64,000 bases of DNA from Saprospiraceae bacterium (GCA_025055285.1 JANWXM010000012.1:1-64000); one strand, 5' to 3'. Counted from the first letter of the stretch, positions 49,140 through 58,222 are shown. Program-made: numbers and translations. Notes: generated by a model not told the origin, from the sequence alone.

Positions 49140-49260
49140 GCAGCGCGAGCAAAAGGGCCCTCAGAAAGCGGGAGCGTCGATGAGTAGCGAGGGAGGAAAG
49201 TTTCCCTGTGGTATAAGCTTCACCAGAAAAAATGCGGAAACTGCCTCTTTCTCGCGCTGC
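49140..49260. other. Intergenic element closed by a 10-bp inverted repeat
   Basis: GCAGCGCGAG (49140-49149) is the exact complement of CTCGCGCTGC (49251-49260). Nested inside, AGTTTCC (49199-49205) pairs with GGAAACT (49236-49242), and AGGGA/TCCCT forms a competing local hairpin at 49190-49207. No gene is supported between hpf and the glycosylase gene. It could be a small structured RNA or part of the hpf 3' end; strand undecided. Confidence 0.35.
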
Positions 49261-49409
49261 CTACAGCCCATTGAAAAGAGAGGGCGCCCTGGAGCAAATG
49301 ATAAGGGGTGCTCAGCAGAATGTTTTCCGCGTTTTGTGAGTTACTCACTTGCTTAACTTTTAAGTGATAGCTGCAAGGCACCACCGAAATTCTTCTTTCA
49401 CGACAAAAA

Positions 49410-50033
49410 TTACCGCCGCACGAAAAGAGAGTGCTTTATCCAGAATCGCCATTCCCACTTAGCGCACTCTCCGGCATATTCTACTCCGATGCGAGGGCCT
49501 TGAGCAATATCTCCGTCGCGAAGAAGTACCTCGGAAGTTTCGACCCACATAGGCGAGGATGGGTCGATGAGACTTTGACCGCTTTGATTAGCATGGAAAC
49601 CAAGAGCTTGAGCCAAAGCACCGGGCCCAGTAGTTAAGGCAATCCTTTGCTTAAGCGAAAGACTTTTCCACGCCGCATACTTTCGGCGTTGACACATAAG
49701 TTCATGACCTTCGATAGGTTCGATTGCTCGAATAAGCACTGCATGCGCCATACCTTCCGGGCCAGTAACGATATTGAACAGATGATGAAGTCCGTAACAC
49801 AAATAAATGTAAGCACAGCCTCCAGGCCGAAACATGACCTCTGTGCGAGCAGTTCGGCGGTTGCCATAGGCATGGCACGCCCGGTCTTCAGGAGCGCGAT
49901 ATGCCTCTACCTCGGTAATGATACCTGCTGTACGCTGGCCGTCGAAGGAGGTTACTAACACCTTGCCCAACAAATCTTTTGCTACGGATAGTACATCTTC
50001 GCGTAAATAAAAATCTGTACCTAAGCGACGCAT
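49410..50033 (-). CDS. 3-methyladenine DNA glycosylase (AAG/MPG family)
   Basis: A 207-residue base-excision repair enzyme that removes alkylated purines. RRLGTDFYLREDVLSVAKDLLGKVLV opens the fold, and the catalytic Glu lies in GIITEVEAYRAPEDRACHAY; GNRRTARTEVMFRPGGCAYIYLCYG is the signature of the family, followed by the HHLFNIVTG strand. Length is usual for bacterial AAG. The ATG at 50033 is chosen because it lies one base after the galE stop (TGATATG), giving translational coupling to galE; a longer frame would overlap galE. No functional link between the two is known. Confidence 0.92.
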   Translation of the reverse strand: MRRLGTDFYLREDVLSVAKDLLGKVLVTSFDGQRTAGIITEVEAYRAPEDRACHAYGNRRTARTEVMFRPGGCAYIYLCYGLHHLFNIVTGPEGMAHAVLIRAIEPIEGHELMCQRRKYAAWKSLSLKQRIALTTGPGALAQALGFHANQSGQSLIDPSSPMWVETSEVLLRDGDIAQGPRIGVEYAGECAKWEWRFWIKHSLFVRR

Positions 50034-50034
50034 A

Positions 50035-51090
50035 TCATGAGTTGGAAGCAGAGAGTAAGTGAGCTGTCTTATGCAAATACAGCTGCCAGCGCCAGGCATC
50101 GGCTAGAGCTTCCTTTAGCGTGCGGTGAGCTTTCCAGCCTAGATGTTTGTGTGCTTTTGAGGCATCAGCATATACAGCAGCTGCATCGCCTAGGCGACGT
50201 GGTCCGATGCGATAAGGTACGATTTTGCCCGTAGCCTGTTCGAAGGTTCGTATTACCTCCAGCACGCTAGCTCCCTTCCCTGTACCTATATTAAATACAT
50301 CGTAGTAGGCTGCCGGAATGGAGGCGTATTCAAGATGGCGCAAAGCAGCCACATGGGCTTCTGCTAAGTCCATCACGTGAATGTAGTCTCGAATGCAAGT
50401 GCCGTCGGGCGTTGGATAGTCGTTTCCAAACACTACGAGCTCGGCGCGCAGGCCAATAGCAGTCTGTGTAATATACGGCACTAAATTATTAGGCACTCCT
50501 AGCGGGAGTTCACCGATCATCCCCGAGGAATGAGCACCGATAGGGTTGAAATACCGGAGCGAAATGATGCGCAAAGCCTCCCCTGCCCGTGCAACATCGC
50601 GCAAGATTTCCTCTCCGATTTGTTTCGTATTGCCGTAGGGAGATAAGGGAGGCAGAATGGGTGAATTTTCCGTAACAGGTAGTTGTTCGGGTTGGCCGTA
50701 TACCGTGCATGAGGAGGAGAAAATAAGGTCTCTTACATCCAATTCGATCATTGCCTCCAACAAGGTAAGCAATGCGTTTAAATTGTTGCTGTAGTATAGC
50801 AAAGGCTTTTGAACGCTCTCGCCAACAGCTTTGAAGGCCGCGAAGTGAATAACGCCGCTCACTCGTTCGCGTCTCATGGCCTCGAGAAGCGCCGCTCGAT
50901 TGGTGCAATCCGCTCTATAACAGGGTACCTCGAAGCCTAAGATTTGGCGCAACCCTTCCAATACCTTCGGTTGTGAGTTGGAAAAATTGTCAAAAATCAC
51001 TGGACGATAACCCGCCTCTGCTAGCGCAATTACCGTATGGCAGCCAATGAAACCCGCTCCGCCCGTTACTAGAATGGAAGATGGTGTCAT
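50035..51090 (-). CDS. galE: UDP-glucose 4-epimerase
   Basis: A 351-residue extended SDR enzyme that interconverts UDP-glucose and UDP-galactose using tightly bound NAD. The nucleotide motif is ILVTGGAGFIGCHTV at the N-terminus; the catalytic set is SSSCTVYG and YGNTK (YxxxK). VIHFAAFKAVGESVQKPLLYYSNN and GTCIRDYIHVMDLAEAHV are characteristic of GalE. The ATG at 51090 begins directly at the Rossmann fold. The glycosylase gene follows with one-base spacing. It can supply UDP-galactose for surface sugars, fitting the nearby glycosyltransferases. Confidence 0.95.
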   Translation of the reverse strand: MTPSSILVTGGAGFIGCHTVIALAEAGYRPVIFDNFSNSQPKVLEGLRQILGFEVPCYRADCTNRAALLEAMRRERVSGVIHFAAFKAVGESVQKPLLYYSNNLNALLTLLEAMIELDVRDLIFSSSCTVYGQPEQLPVTENSPILPPLSPYGNTKQIGEEILRDVARAGEALRIISLRYFNPIGAHSSGMIGELPLGVPNNLVPYITQTAIGLRAELVVFGNDYPTPDGTCIRDYIHVMDLAEAHVAALRHLEYASIPAAYYDVFNIGTGKGASVLEVIRTFEQATGKIVPYRIGPRRLGDAAAVYADASKAHKHLGWKAHRTLKEALADAWRWQLYLHKTAHLLSASNS

Positions 51091-51287
51091 AGAAAGCGAA
51101 GGTCTAAAAATTTCGAACAACAGAGGCACTACTTACATAGGTTCGCGGCATTAAATTAAACTTCACAACTGAGAAAATCCCTTGGTTTGGCGTCGGCCTT
51201 ACGAAAGAGAAAATGAACAACGTTAAACTTTCCTTAAAATCCCGCTGTCCTAAGAGATAAGTCTCTGTTTATTAGTTTAAGCAAAAC

Positions 51288-51295
51288 TACATTTG
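51288..51295 (+). promoter_or_regulatory. Promoter -7 box TACATTTG for the thioredoxin-like/aroC unit
   Basis: Exact TAnnTTTG match, 36 bases before the ATG at 51332. Confidence 0.6.
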
Positions 51296-51331
51296 CTGGC
51301 TATTTTAAAACTTCTTATCTAAGATTTACGC

Positions 51332-52120
51332 ATGTGCAGACTGCTCTTGTGCGGCTTTTGGACTCTTTGTAGTTTGAATCTTCTCTTTGCGCAAACCATC
51401 CCGCGGGAGGGCCAAACTCTAGTGCCTGTTCGTCCATTGGAAGGGGAGTCAAAGGGAGGCGTGTCTACTTCTTTGCTTCAAACGACACGGGGAAAAAACC
51501 CGCCGAGACCCTATCACCATCCACCTCATCGGCCTAAGCGCTCTGACCAGGAGATAATGGGGCGGCCTACTCCTGAACTTCGACCTGGCGGCGGAGATGT
51601 AGAATTGCGCACTTCAGAAAACTCCTCAACGCCTTACCGTCCGTTGCGCGCCTCTGAACAGGTAGTAGGGTGGCTTTCTTTTGAAGAGGCCATTAACCGT
51701 GCTAAGGCAGAAAAGCGAAAGGTCTTTATTCACTTGTATACGACCTGGTGTGGGTGGTGTAAGCGCATGGAGGAGACTACTTTTTCCGATCCTTTAGTAG
51801 TGCGCTATTTGAACGAGAAGTTTTATCCCGTTAAGTTTGATGCGGAATTTACGGAGGAAATTACTTTTAAAAGTAAAACATACACTATGCGCCGCGAGAG
51901 TTCGCGTCGCGGATACCACGAATTGGCTCTTGAGCTGCTCAATGGTCGTCTGGGCTTTCCTACCATGGTTTTTCTAGATGAAAATTTAGACGTCATTCAG
52001 GCTATATCAGGTTATCGAGATCCCGATAACTTGTTTGTAATTCTGAATTATTTCGGCACCGATAGCCATAAGACGATACCTTGGGAGACCTACGAGCAAA
52101 GATTTACTCGACAGCGCTGA
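51332..52120 (+). CDS. Secreted thioredoxin-family protein
   Basis: A 262-residue periplasmic thioredoxin-like protein. A signal peptide (LLLCGFWTLCSLNLLFAQ) is followed by a disordered Pro/Arg-rich stretch (about 25-105) and a thioredoxin_7-type domain with the redox pair in YTTWCGWCKRMEETTFSD (CxxC), KFDAEF and GFPTMVFLDENLDVIQAISGY (cis-Pro loop). It would reduce or shuffle disulfides in the envelope. It shares a transcript with aroC, whose start is 3 bases after its stop; the pairing has no obvious functional sense. Confidence 0.88.
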   Translation: MCRLLLCGFWTLCSLNLLFAQTIPREGQTLVPVRPLEGESKGGVSTSLLQTTRGKNPPRPYHHPPHRPKRSDQEIMGRPTPELRPGGGDVELRTSENSSTPYRPLRASEQVVGWLSFEEAINRAKAEKRKVFIHLYTTWCGWCKRMEETTFSDPLVVRYLNEKFYPVKFDAEFTEEITFKSKTYTMRRESSRRGYHELALELLNGRLGFPTMVFLDENLDVIQAISGYRDPDNLFVILNYFGTDSHKTIPWETYEQRFTRQR

Positions 52121-52123
52121 TCT

Positions 52124-53221
52124 GTGGCAGGCAATACCTTTGGTGTTTTATTTCGGGTAACAACTTTTGGCGAATCGCACGGCCCGAGCATAGGCTGTAT
52201 CATAGACGGGTGTCCTGCGGGTTTAGTGATAGATGAAGATTTCATTCAGCGAGAAATGATACGCCGCCGGCCGGGCCAAAGCGCTATAGTAACGCAGCGC
52301 CGTGAAGCGGATATAGTGCGCATATACAGCGGAGTTTTTGAAGGCCGCACGACAGGAGCACCCATTACCCTGCTTATCGCCAACGAAGACCAACGCCCTC
52401 GCGATTACGAACACCTTAGCGATGCCTTCCGACCCAGTCACGCGGATTATACCTATTGGGCTAAATATGGTCATCGCGATCCGCGCGGCGGTGGGCGAAG
52501 TAGTGCTCGCGAAACTGCGGCCCGGGTTGCTGCAGGCGCTGTTGCCAAACTTTTGCTGCGTCAGTACGGTATTGAAATACAAGCCTATGTTAGTCAAGTA
52601 GGGCCATGGATTTTGGAAAAGCCATACACTGAGCTAAATTTAAGCCTCGCGGAAACGAACGAAGTGCGTTGCCCTGACCCTGCTATAGCCGAGCAGATGA
52701 TTCATTTCATTCATCAAGTGCGCGAACGCGGCGATACTGTAGGAGGTGTTATCACGGGCATCATACGAGGCTGTCCTCCGGGCCTAGGCGAGCCTGTATT
52801 CGACAAACTTCACGCTGATTTAGGAAAAGCTATGCTCAGCATTAATGCCGTAAAGGGCTTTGAGTACGGTTCGGGCTTTGCTAGCGCTGCGATGTTGGGC
52901 AGCCAGCACAACGATGCTTTCATCGCTGAAGGTGACCAGATTCGCACCCAGACGAACTACTCAGGAGGAATCCAAGGTGGCATTTCTAACGGGATGGATA
53001 TTTACTTCCGAGTTGCTTTCAAGCCCGTAGCTACGCTTTTGCGCGACCAACCCACAATCAACACGGCCAAAGCGCCCACGATTATTCAGGGAAGAGGCCG
53101 CCACGATCCTTGCGTCGTGCCACGTGCCGTACCCATCGTAGAAGCTATGGCCGCCCTCGTTGTAGCTGACCATCTCTTACGCGCAAAAGCTCTTCAGAGT
53201 GCTAACTCCTTGCATCGGTAG
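52124..53221 (+). CDS. aroC: Chorismate synthase
   Basis: A 365-residue FMN-dependent enzyme that makes chorismate from EPSP, the last shikimate step. Motifs: [24 protein letters not shown] at the N-terminus, [35 protein letters not shown] and [21 protein letters not shown]. The start codon is GTG at 52124, just after the thioredoxin-like gene, so expression depends on that upstream gene. Length is normal. No other aro gene is nearby. Confidence 0.96.
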   Translation: MAGNTFGVLFRVTTFGESHGPSIGCIIDGCPAGLVIDEDFIQREMIRRRPGQSAIVTQRREADIVRIYSGVFEGRTTGAPITLLIANEDQRPRDYEHLSDAFRPSHADYTYWAKYGHRDPRGGGRSSARETAARVAAGAVAKLLLRQYGIEIQAYVSQVGPWILEKPYTELNLSLAETNEVRCPDPAIAEQMIHFIHQVRERGDTVGGVITGIIRGCPPGLGEPVFDKLHADLGKAMLSINAVKGFEYGSGFASAAMLGSQHNDAFIAEGDQIRTQTNYSGGIQGGISNGMDIYFRVAFKPVATLLRDQPTINTAKAPTIIQGRGRHDPCVVPRAVPIVEAMAALVVADHLLRAKALQSANSLHR

Positions 53222-53469
53222 GTAACAATTTCCAATTATCCTTATGTGAATAAAAAGTGGTTTGTCTCAGTTATGTTTAAATCGCTCAACAACTGCAAAA
53301 AGAAGGGCTTTTCAGCATATCGGCCCATATATATGTCGAACAAAGTAATTTCGTTTGCTGAGCGTCCGTTGCGCTGTCGATAATTTCGGATTCTCGCTTG
53401 ACCTATCGAGCAAGAAGAGAGATTATCTTTTCTTCCTCTTGAGTAGACTTAAAATTTCCTCAGACACTT
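53222..53469. other. Intergenic region after aroC
   Basis: No supported gene. It is AT-rich and leads to the LOG-gene promoter box at 53470. Confidence 0.4.
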
Positions 53470-53477
53470 TAATTTTG
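53470..53477 (+). promoter_or_regulatory. Promoter -7 box TAATTTTG upstream of the LOG gene
   Basis: Exact TAnnTTTG match, 76 bases before the ATG at 53554. The nearest TTG (53439-53441) is 28 bases upstream, wider than usual, so strength is uncertain. Confidence 0.5.
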
Positions 53478-53497
53478 CCGCTATATGTCTCGGTAAC

Positions 53498-53530
53498 AAG
53501 CCTGTCGCAAAGAGCGACAGGCTTTTTTTT
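53498..53530 (+). terminator. Terminator-like hairpin between promoter and LOG gene
   Basis: AAGCCTGTCGC (53498-53508) pairs perfectly with GCGACAGGCTT (53514-53524) over 11 bp with a 5-nt loop, followed by eight T. It has all marks of an intrinsic terminator, yet sits 20 bases after a promoter box and 23 bases before the LOG start codon. It may be an attenuator, end a very short RNA, or stop upstream read-through. Confidence 0.7.
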
Positions 53531-53553
53531 CCACAAAATTTGTTGTGTGTTTC

Positions 53554-54312
53554 ATGGAAAAAAATGCAAAGGAGCACCTGGTAGAGGCGACTAATCAGGA
53601 AAATTACCGCAGTGAAAAGACAAAGACCAAACAGTGGAAAATTCTTCGAGGAGAGAATGCATGGACGATGTTCAAAGTTATGTCTGAGTTCGTTCAGGGT
53701 TTTGAAGTGCTCAATCAAGTAGGGCCATGCATCTCCATTTTTGGGTCGGCGCGCACGAAGCCAGGGACGTACTACTATGAATTGGCCACAAAAATCGCCA
53801 TGCGTTTAGTGGAGGAAGGCTATGGCATTATCACTGGGGGCGGCCCGGGCATTATGGAAGCAGGCAACAAAGGCGCCTGGATGAAAGGCGGCGTTTCCGT
53901 GGGGCTAAATATCAATTTGCCTTTCGAGCAAAGTCACAATCCATTTATCGCGCCAGCCCTCAACCTGAAACACCGATATTTTTTTGTTCGAAAGGTAATG
54001 TTTGTCAAATATGCGCAGGGCTTCGTAGTCATGCCCGGCGGTTTTGGCACGCTCGATGAGTTATTCGAGGTGCTTACCTTAGTACAGACAAAAACCATTA
54101 CACCGGTGCCTATCGTATTAGTAGGTACAGAGTTTTGGACAGGATTGAAAGATTGGATGATGGAAGTTATGCTCAATCGCCACTATAACATAAATCCCGA
54201 AGACCTTGACCTCTTTCATATAACTGACGAGGTAGAAGAGGTCGTTCGCATCATTAATGAATTTTACCAACGCGACGTAGAGCAGCTGTCGCCGAACTAC
54301 ACGTTAGAGTAA
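53554..54312 (+). CDS. LOG-family protein (TIGR00730)
   Basis: A 252-residue cytoplasmic Rossmann-type protein of the LOG/lysine-decarboxylase-like family. Enzymes of the family hydrolyse nucleotide monophosphates to free base and ribose phosphate, as in cytokinin activation. The diagnostic motifs are GGGPGIMEAGNKGA and MPGGFGTLDELFE (PGGxGTxxE). ISIFGSARTKPGTYYYELA precedes them. The N-terminus is longer and more charged than in plant LOG. The ATG at 53554 is chosen over a GTG three codons earlier. The methyltransferase gene follows after 29 bases and may be co-transcribed. Confidence 0.9.
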   Translation: MEKNAKEHLVEATNQENYRSEKTKTKQWKILRGENAWTMFKVMSEFVQGFEVLNQVGPCISIFGSARTKPGTYYYELATKIAMRLVEEGYGIITGGGPGIMEAGNKGAWMKGGVSVGLNINLPFEQSHNPFIAPALNLKHRYFFVRKVMFVKYAQGFVVMPGGFGTLDELFEVLTLVQTKTITPVPIVLVGTEFWTGLKDWMMEVMLNRHYNINPEDLDLFHITDEVEEVVRIINEFYQRDVEQLSPNYTLE

Positions 54313-54341
54313 AATTCTAGGTATTTGGCGCTAACATCCTG

Positions 54342-55514
54342 ATGAAGCTGTATTTAAAACCTGGAAAAGAGGCATCTGTACGCCGCTTTCATCCTTGGAT
54401 CTTCTCTGGGGCGCTTCAAGAAGTACCTACCTCTGCCACCGACGGCGATATCGTAGAGGTGTATGATGCCCGAGGAAAGCTGCTTGGCACAGGGCACTTT
54501 CATCGCGGGAATATCGCCGTGCGCCTGCTCGCTTTTGGCGCTGCAGATTTAAACAGCCCAGTCTTTTGGGAACACAAACTACGCGATGCTCTCTGCCTAC
54601 GCCGACAGCTGGGGCTAGCTCATTGTGATGCATATCGCCTTGTTCATGGTGAAGGAGATGGACTGCCTGGTCTCATCATAGATATATATGGGCGCGTGGC
54701 CGTCATTCAATGCCATAGCATTGGCATGCATCGCCAGCGCGCACTCATCGCTCAGGCTCTTACGCAAGTAGTAGAGCCGCCTCTAGAGGCTGTCTTTGAC
54801 AAAAGTCGCGATACACTTCCCGAACACTATGCTCAAAACGTTCAAAACGCCTACCTTATGGGCAGTGCACCTAGCAGCGCTATCCTTTGCGAAAATGGCG
54901 TTCGTTTTCGCATAGACTGGGAGAGCGGCCAAAAGACGGGTTTCTTCCTGGATCAACGCGACAATCGCCAGCTTTTAGGGCGCTTGTGCGCTCGAAAGCG
55001 CGTACTCAATGCTTTTGCCTACACAGGAGGCTTCTCCTGTTACGCGCTTCGAGGCGGTGCAGCATTGGTTCACTCCGTAGATATCTCTTCTCGAGCCATT
55101 GCTCTACTCGAGGAAAATGTTACGCTCAATCAGCCCTACAACGGCCAACATCAGGCTTTCGTGGAAGACGTGCTCGTTTTTCTAAAGAACACGGACTACG
55201 AATACGACATTGTTGTAATTGACCCGCCGGCCTTTGCAAAGACTCTAGCCAAACGCCATCAAGCTGTGCAAGGCTATAAGCGGCTAAACGCTGCAGCGCT
55301 TCGGCGTCTAGCAGGTGGTGGATTGCTTTTTACCTTCTCTTGCTCGCAAGTAGTCAGCAGGGAGCTCTTTGAGCACACAGTGGCTGCTGCTGCTATCGAG
55401 GTAGGCCGTCCAACGCGCATAATATATCGCCTTTCACAAGGCGCCGACCACCCAACCAGCATTTACCACCCTGAAGGAACTTACTTGAAAGGATTGGTGC
55501 TAGAGGTGCAATAG
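54342..55514 (+). CDS. RlmI-like 23S rRNA methyltransferase
   Basis: A 390-residue class I SAM-dependent RNA methyltransferase. An N-terminal PUA domain (KLYLKPGKEASVRRFHPWIFSGAL) is followed by a linker and a catalytic domain with FRIDWESGQKTGFFLDQRDNR, the SAM motif NAFAYTGGFSCYALRGGA, VHSVDISSRAI and the DPPAFAKTLAKR catalytic loop; FTFSCSQVVS closes it. RlmI makes m5C1962 in E. coli 23S rRNA and is the best-known member; target here is inferred. It follows the LOG gene closely and converges on the amylase gene with a 12-base gap. Confidence 0.9.
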   Translation: MKLYLKPGKEASVRRFHPWIFSGALQEVPTSATDGDIVEVYDARGKLLGTGHFHRGNIAVRLLAFGAADLNSPVFWEHKLRDALCLRRQLGLAHCDAYRLVHGEGDGLPGLIIDIYGRVAVIQCHSIGMHRQRALIAQALTQVVEPPLEAVFDKSRDTLPEHYAQNVQNAYLMGSAPSSAILCENGVRFRIDWESGQKTGFFLDQRDNRQLLGRLCARKRVLNAFAYTGGFSCYALRGGAALVHSVDISSRAIALLEENVTLNQPYNGQHQAFVEDVLVFLKNTDYEYDIVVIDPPAFAKTLAKRHQAVQGYKRLNAAALRRLAGGGLLFTFSCSQVVSRELFEHTVAAAAIEVGRPTRIIYRLSQGADHPTSIYHPEGTYLKGLVLEVQ

Positions 55515-55526
55515 TACAGGTTGAAT

Positions 55527-57437
55527 CTACGGCTTCAACTCAAGTACGAGAGGCGTATACGGGCCAATAGTCAGACTCTTTCCCAACGCGATGGTTTGGC
55601 CGGAGACCACATCTATCCCAAATCGAAAGCTGTTGAGGCGCTCAGCAAAGCGCTCTAACTCAAGAAGGCGTTCTTCTTTTGAGGTGTTGAGGATGATCAT
55701 AATCGTTTGGGCGTCGTCGTAACGGAAATAAACGTACACGCCGCGTTCAGGTATGAAGTGCATGAGTCGGCCAGCGTACAAGGCGGGTGTGCGGTAGCGG
55801 TAATGCAATAGTGTGCGCAAGAAAAGAAACGCCTCCTGTTCTTGCGGCGTGCGACCTTCAGGTGTGAATTTGTTAACCGGGTCGTTAGGCCATCCGCCGG
55901 GAAAGTCCTTTCGGATATTTCCATGTGAAGGAGCCTCGAAGCCTGTGCTTAAAATTTCTGTGCCATAATAAATTTGTGGTATGCCGCGGGTGGTAATGAG
56001 CCAAGCGATGCCGCATTTCCAACGATTGAGGTCTTCATCAACAACGGAGAAGAATCGCGTTAGGTCGTGATTGTCTATGAAGACGACATTGCGCATAGGG
56101 GCTTCGTAGAAATAATCTTCGATAAGCGTGTAGTAGAGTTTGGCTACGCCTTCTGTCCAGCCTTGTTCGCGAGTGAGGGCCTCGCGGATGGCGAAACACA
56201 ATTGGAAGTCCAATACACTCGGCAGATCAGAGTCGAAATTAGCGCGGCGCATAGGTTGATTGTCGGCGAAAAAGCCTTGGGCGATGACTCCATGCTCCCA
56301 GATTTCGCCAAACAGAAAGAGGTTTGGGTACTCGTTGCGCAGAGTGCGGCAGAATTGGCTCATGAACGCTTGGTCGGAATAAGTATAAGTATCAATGCGT
56401 AGGGCATCAATGCCGGCGTATTCGATCCACCATATGGCCTGTTGGATAAGATAAGTGGCTAGATGAGGGTTTCGTTGATTAAGGTCAGGCATAGAAGGTA
56501 CAAACCAACCATCGCTGAAGCGCTTGCGGTCGTGTTCAGAGGCGTAAGGGTCTAAGAGTGTTGTAGCGCGATAGTTGGTTTGCGTCATTACCGGCCAGGT
56601 ATTCACCCAGTCGCGCATGGGCAGGTCCCGCATCCAATGGTGATGGTGCCCTATATGGTTAGTTACTACATCGCGAATAACCTTAAGGCCGCGCTGATGG
56701 CAGGCGCGAACTAGTCGGCGATAAAGCTCATTCGTGCCCAGACGTCGATCAATGCGATAAAAATCTGTAATGGCGTAGCCGTGATAGGAGGCTTCGGGTT
56801 GGTCGTTTTCTAGTTCGGGGTTGAGCCATAGGGCAGTGATGCCTAAGTCCTTCAAGTAGTCCAGGTGCTCGAGGATGCCTTTGAGGTCGCCGCCATGTCG
56901 GCCTAAGAGCGAATCTCGGGCTGGAGCCTCGAGCATGCCAGGGACGTAGTCGTTCGAGGGGTCGCCATTAGCGAAGCGGTCGGGCATAAGGAGGTAGATC
57001 ACGTCGCGCGAGGAAAGACCTTGGGCCTTTGGTTCGCTGTTGCGAGCTAAAATGGGAAATTCAGCGGTAAAGCTGAGTTCGGCGCTGTCGCGATGAGTTA
57101 AAATAATAGGCACAACTTGCGGCGGTGCCTTGGGCGAGATGTTGAGCGTAAGAAATAGATAATTAGGACTATCGCCGCGAACTACGCGTTGTAGGGCTAC
57201 GCCGCGCGTGCGACCCAACCGTACATTAAAAGCTTGCAAGTTTGGGCGATAAAGCAAAATTTCAACCTGGTGATGCCGCATGCCCGCCCACCAATTAGGA
57301 GGGTCTAGGCGATATGCCGCTGGGGTAGCGTGTGTTTTTTTCTGCGCCGCTATTAAGTTGACGGGTTGTTGAGAAAAGCTAGAGCTCAGCCCAACAGACC
57401 AAAAGAGCAATAACCACAGGGCAATGTTCCTTCTCAT
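55527..57437 (-). CDS. Secreted GH13 alpha-amylase/cyclomaltodextrinase-type hydrolase
   Basis: A 636-residue exported glycoside hydrolase. A signal peptide (WLLLFWSVGLSSSFSQ) precedes an N-terminal beta domain (residues ~35-130, DPPNWWAGMRHHQVEILLY) that marks cyclomaltodextrinase/neopullulanase-type enzymes. The GH13 barrel holds DVVTNHIGHHHHWM, the nucleophile Asp in DALRIDTYTYSD, the acid Glu in FLFGEIWEHG and VFIDNHDLTRFF, and a C-terminal beta domain ends the protein. All catalytic residues are present. It would degrade starch-like glucans or cyclodextrins in the periplasm. No SusCD-like pair is adjacent. Confidence 0.93.
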   Translation of the reverse strand: MRRNIALWLLLFWSVGLSSSFSQQPVNLIAAQKKTHATPAAYRLDPPNWWAGMRHHQVEILLYRPNLQAFNVRLGRTRGVALQRVVRGDSPNYLFLTLNISPKAPPQVVPIILTHRDSAELSFTAEFPILARNSEPKAQGLSSRDVIYLLMPDRFANGDPSNDYVPGMLEAPARDSLLGRHGGDLKGILEHLDYLKDLGITALWLNPELENDQPEASYHGYAITDFYRIDRRLGTNELYRRLVRACHQRGLKVIRDVVTNHIGHHHHWMRDLPMRDWVNTWPVMTQTNYRATTLLDPYASEHDRKRFSDGWFVPSMPDLNQRNPHLATYLIQQAIWWIEYAGIDALRIDTYTYSDQAFMSQFCRTLRNEYPNLFLFGEIWEHGVIAQGFFADNQPMRRANFDSDLPSVLDFQLCFAIREALTREQGWTEGVAKLYYTLIEDYFYEAPMRNVVFIDNHDLTRFFSVVDEDLNRWKCGIAWLITTRGIPQIYYGTEILSTGFEAPSHGNIRKDFPGGWPNDPVNKFTPEGRTPQEQEAFLFLRTLLHYRYRTPALYAGRLMHFIPERGVYVYFRYDDAQTIMIILNTSKEERLLELERFAERLNSFRFGIDVVSGQTIALGKSLTIGPYTPLVLELKP

Positions 57438-57550
57438 TCTAAAGTGCCGTTGTTTCTACAAAACCAGCTATAAACCTCCAGTTTTGTCGTAGGCGGTAAG
57501 AAGCGTCTCTTCTTTGCCCGCAAGAGAATGTTTTTACCTTCTCCAAACGT

Positions 57551-58036
57551 CTAAACAATGCGTCCTTCAGAGGTTAACTCCAGTTCACGCATGCGCGAGG
57601 TCGTCGGGTCGAAGGAATCGTCATCACTAGAGGCTTCGCCTTCAGCAATAAAGATATTCCAATCTTCATCAATGGTGGACACTGCTCGCCGTACCTTGTC
57701 GCCCTCTACGCGCGTATATGCGATTGTACGACGGTCAATAAGTTCTCCCTTTGGTGTATACGTGGCCAACACGTATTCATAACTCAATAGAGCGGCTTTC
57801 CACCATACTAATGCGACAAAACGTTCAGTATTTGCGATGGCAAAACAAGGGACATACTCTACTAAATCCTTTCCCTCAGGAGGAGTCTCTTCATAAGGCA
57901 AGATAAACCGCGCCGTTAGCATCTCAGGCAGCGGTTTGTTTTCCTGAGAGAAGACGTGATGCGTGTCCTCCCCTAAGACTACTGGCATGGGTACAGAAGG
58001 GAAACGCTCGACGAACTCGGAAAAAGCACTGGACAT
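57551..58036 (-). CDS. Hypothetical protein
   Basis: A 161-residue soluble protein with no signal peptide that I do not recognise. Visible segments include EYVPCFAIANTERFVALVWWKAALLSYEYVLATYTPKGELIDRRTIAYT, which looks like consecutive beta strands, and an acidic, low-complexity part EGEASSDDDSFDPTTS near the C-terminus. The ATG at 58036 follows a TACCTTTG promoter box by only four bases, so the message may be leaderless, or the true start may be the Met 16 codons in. It is divergent from the exbB-tonB cluster, 187 bases away. Confidence 0.65.
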   Translation of the reverse strand: MSSAFSEFVERFPSVPMPVVLGEDTHHVFSQENKPLPEMLTARFILPYEETPPEGKDLVEYVPCFAIANTERFVALVWWKAALLSYEYVLATYTPKGELIDRRTIAYTRVEGDKVRRAVSTIDEDWNIFIAEGEASSDDDSFDPTTSRMRELELTSEGRIV

Positions 58037-58040
58037 AGGG

Positions 58041-58048
58041 CAAAGGTA
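58041..58048 (-). promoter_or_regulatory. Promoter -7 box TACCTTTG next to the 58036 ATG
   Basis: Exact TAnnTTTG match on the minus strand, with only four bases (CCCT) between the box and the ATG. This suggests a leaderless transcript or a downstream start. Confidence 0.5.
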
Positions 58049-58182
58049 GGGTGGCAAAAGCACTTTGGACCACCCTAATTGCCTTTTGCCGCAAGGGATG
58101 CTTTCTCTTGTGAAAAAGCCCAATGAAAAAAATTACCTTCCTAGCTGATTGAGGCCGTCGCTCTACTCTTTTTCGGCGCAGC

Positions 58183-58190
58183 TAACTTTG
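58183..58190 (+). promoter_or_regulatory. Promoter -7 box TAACTTTG for the exbB-exbD-exbD-tonB operon
   Basis: Exact TAnnTTTG match, 32 bases before the GTG start of exbB. Confidence 0.6.
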
Positions 58191-58222
58191 TGAATAGGAA
58201 TCATTAACCAACCTCTGGTGTC

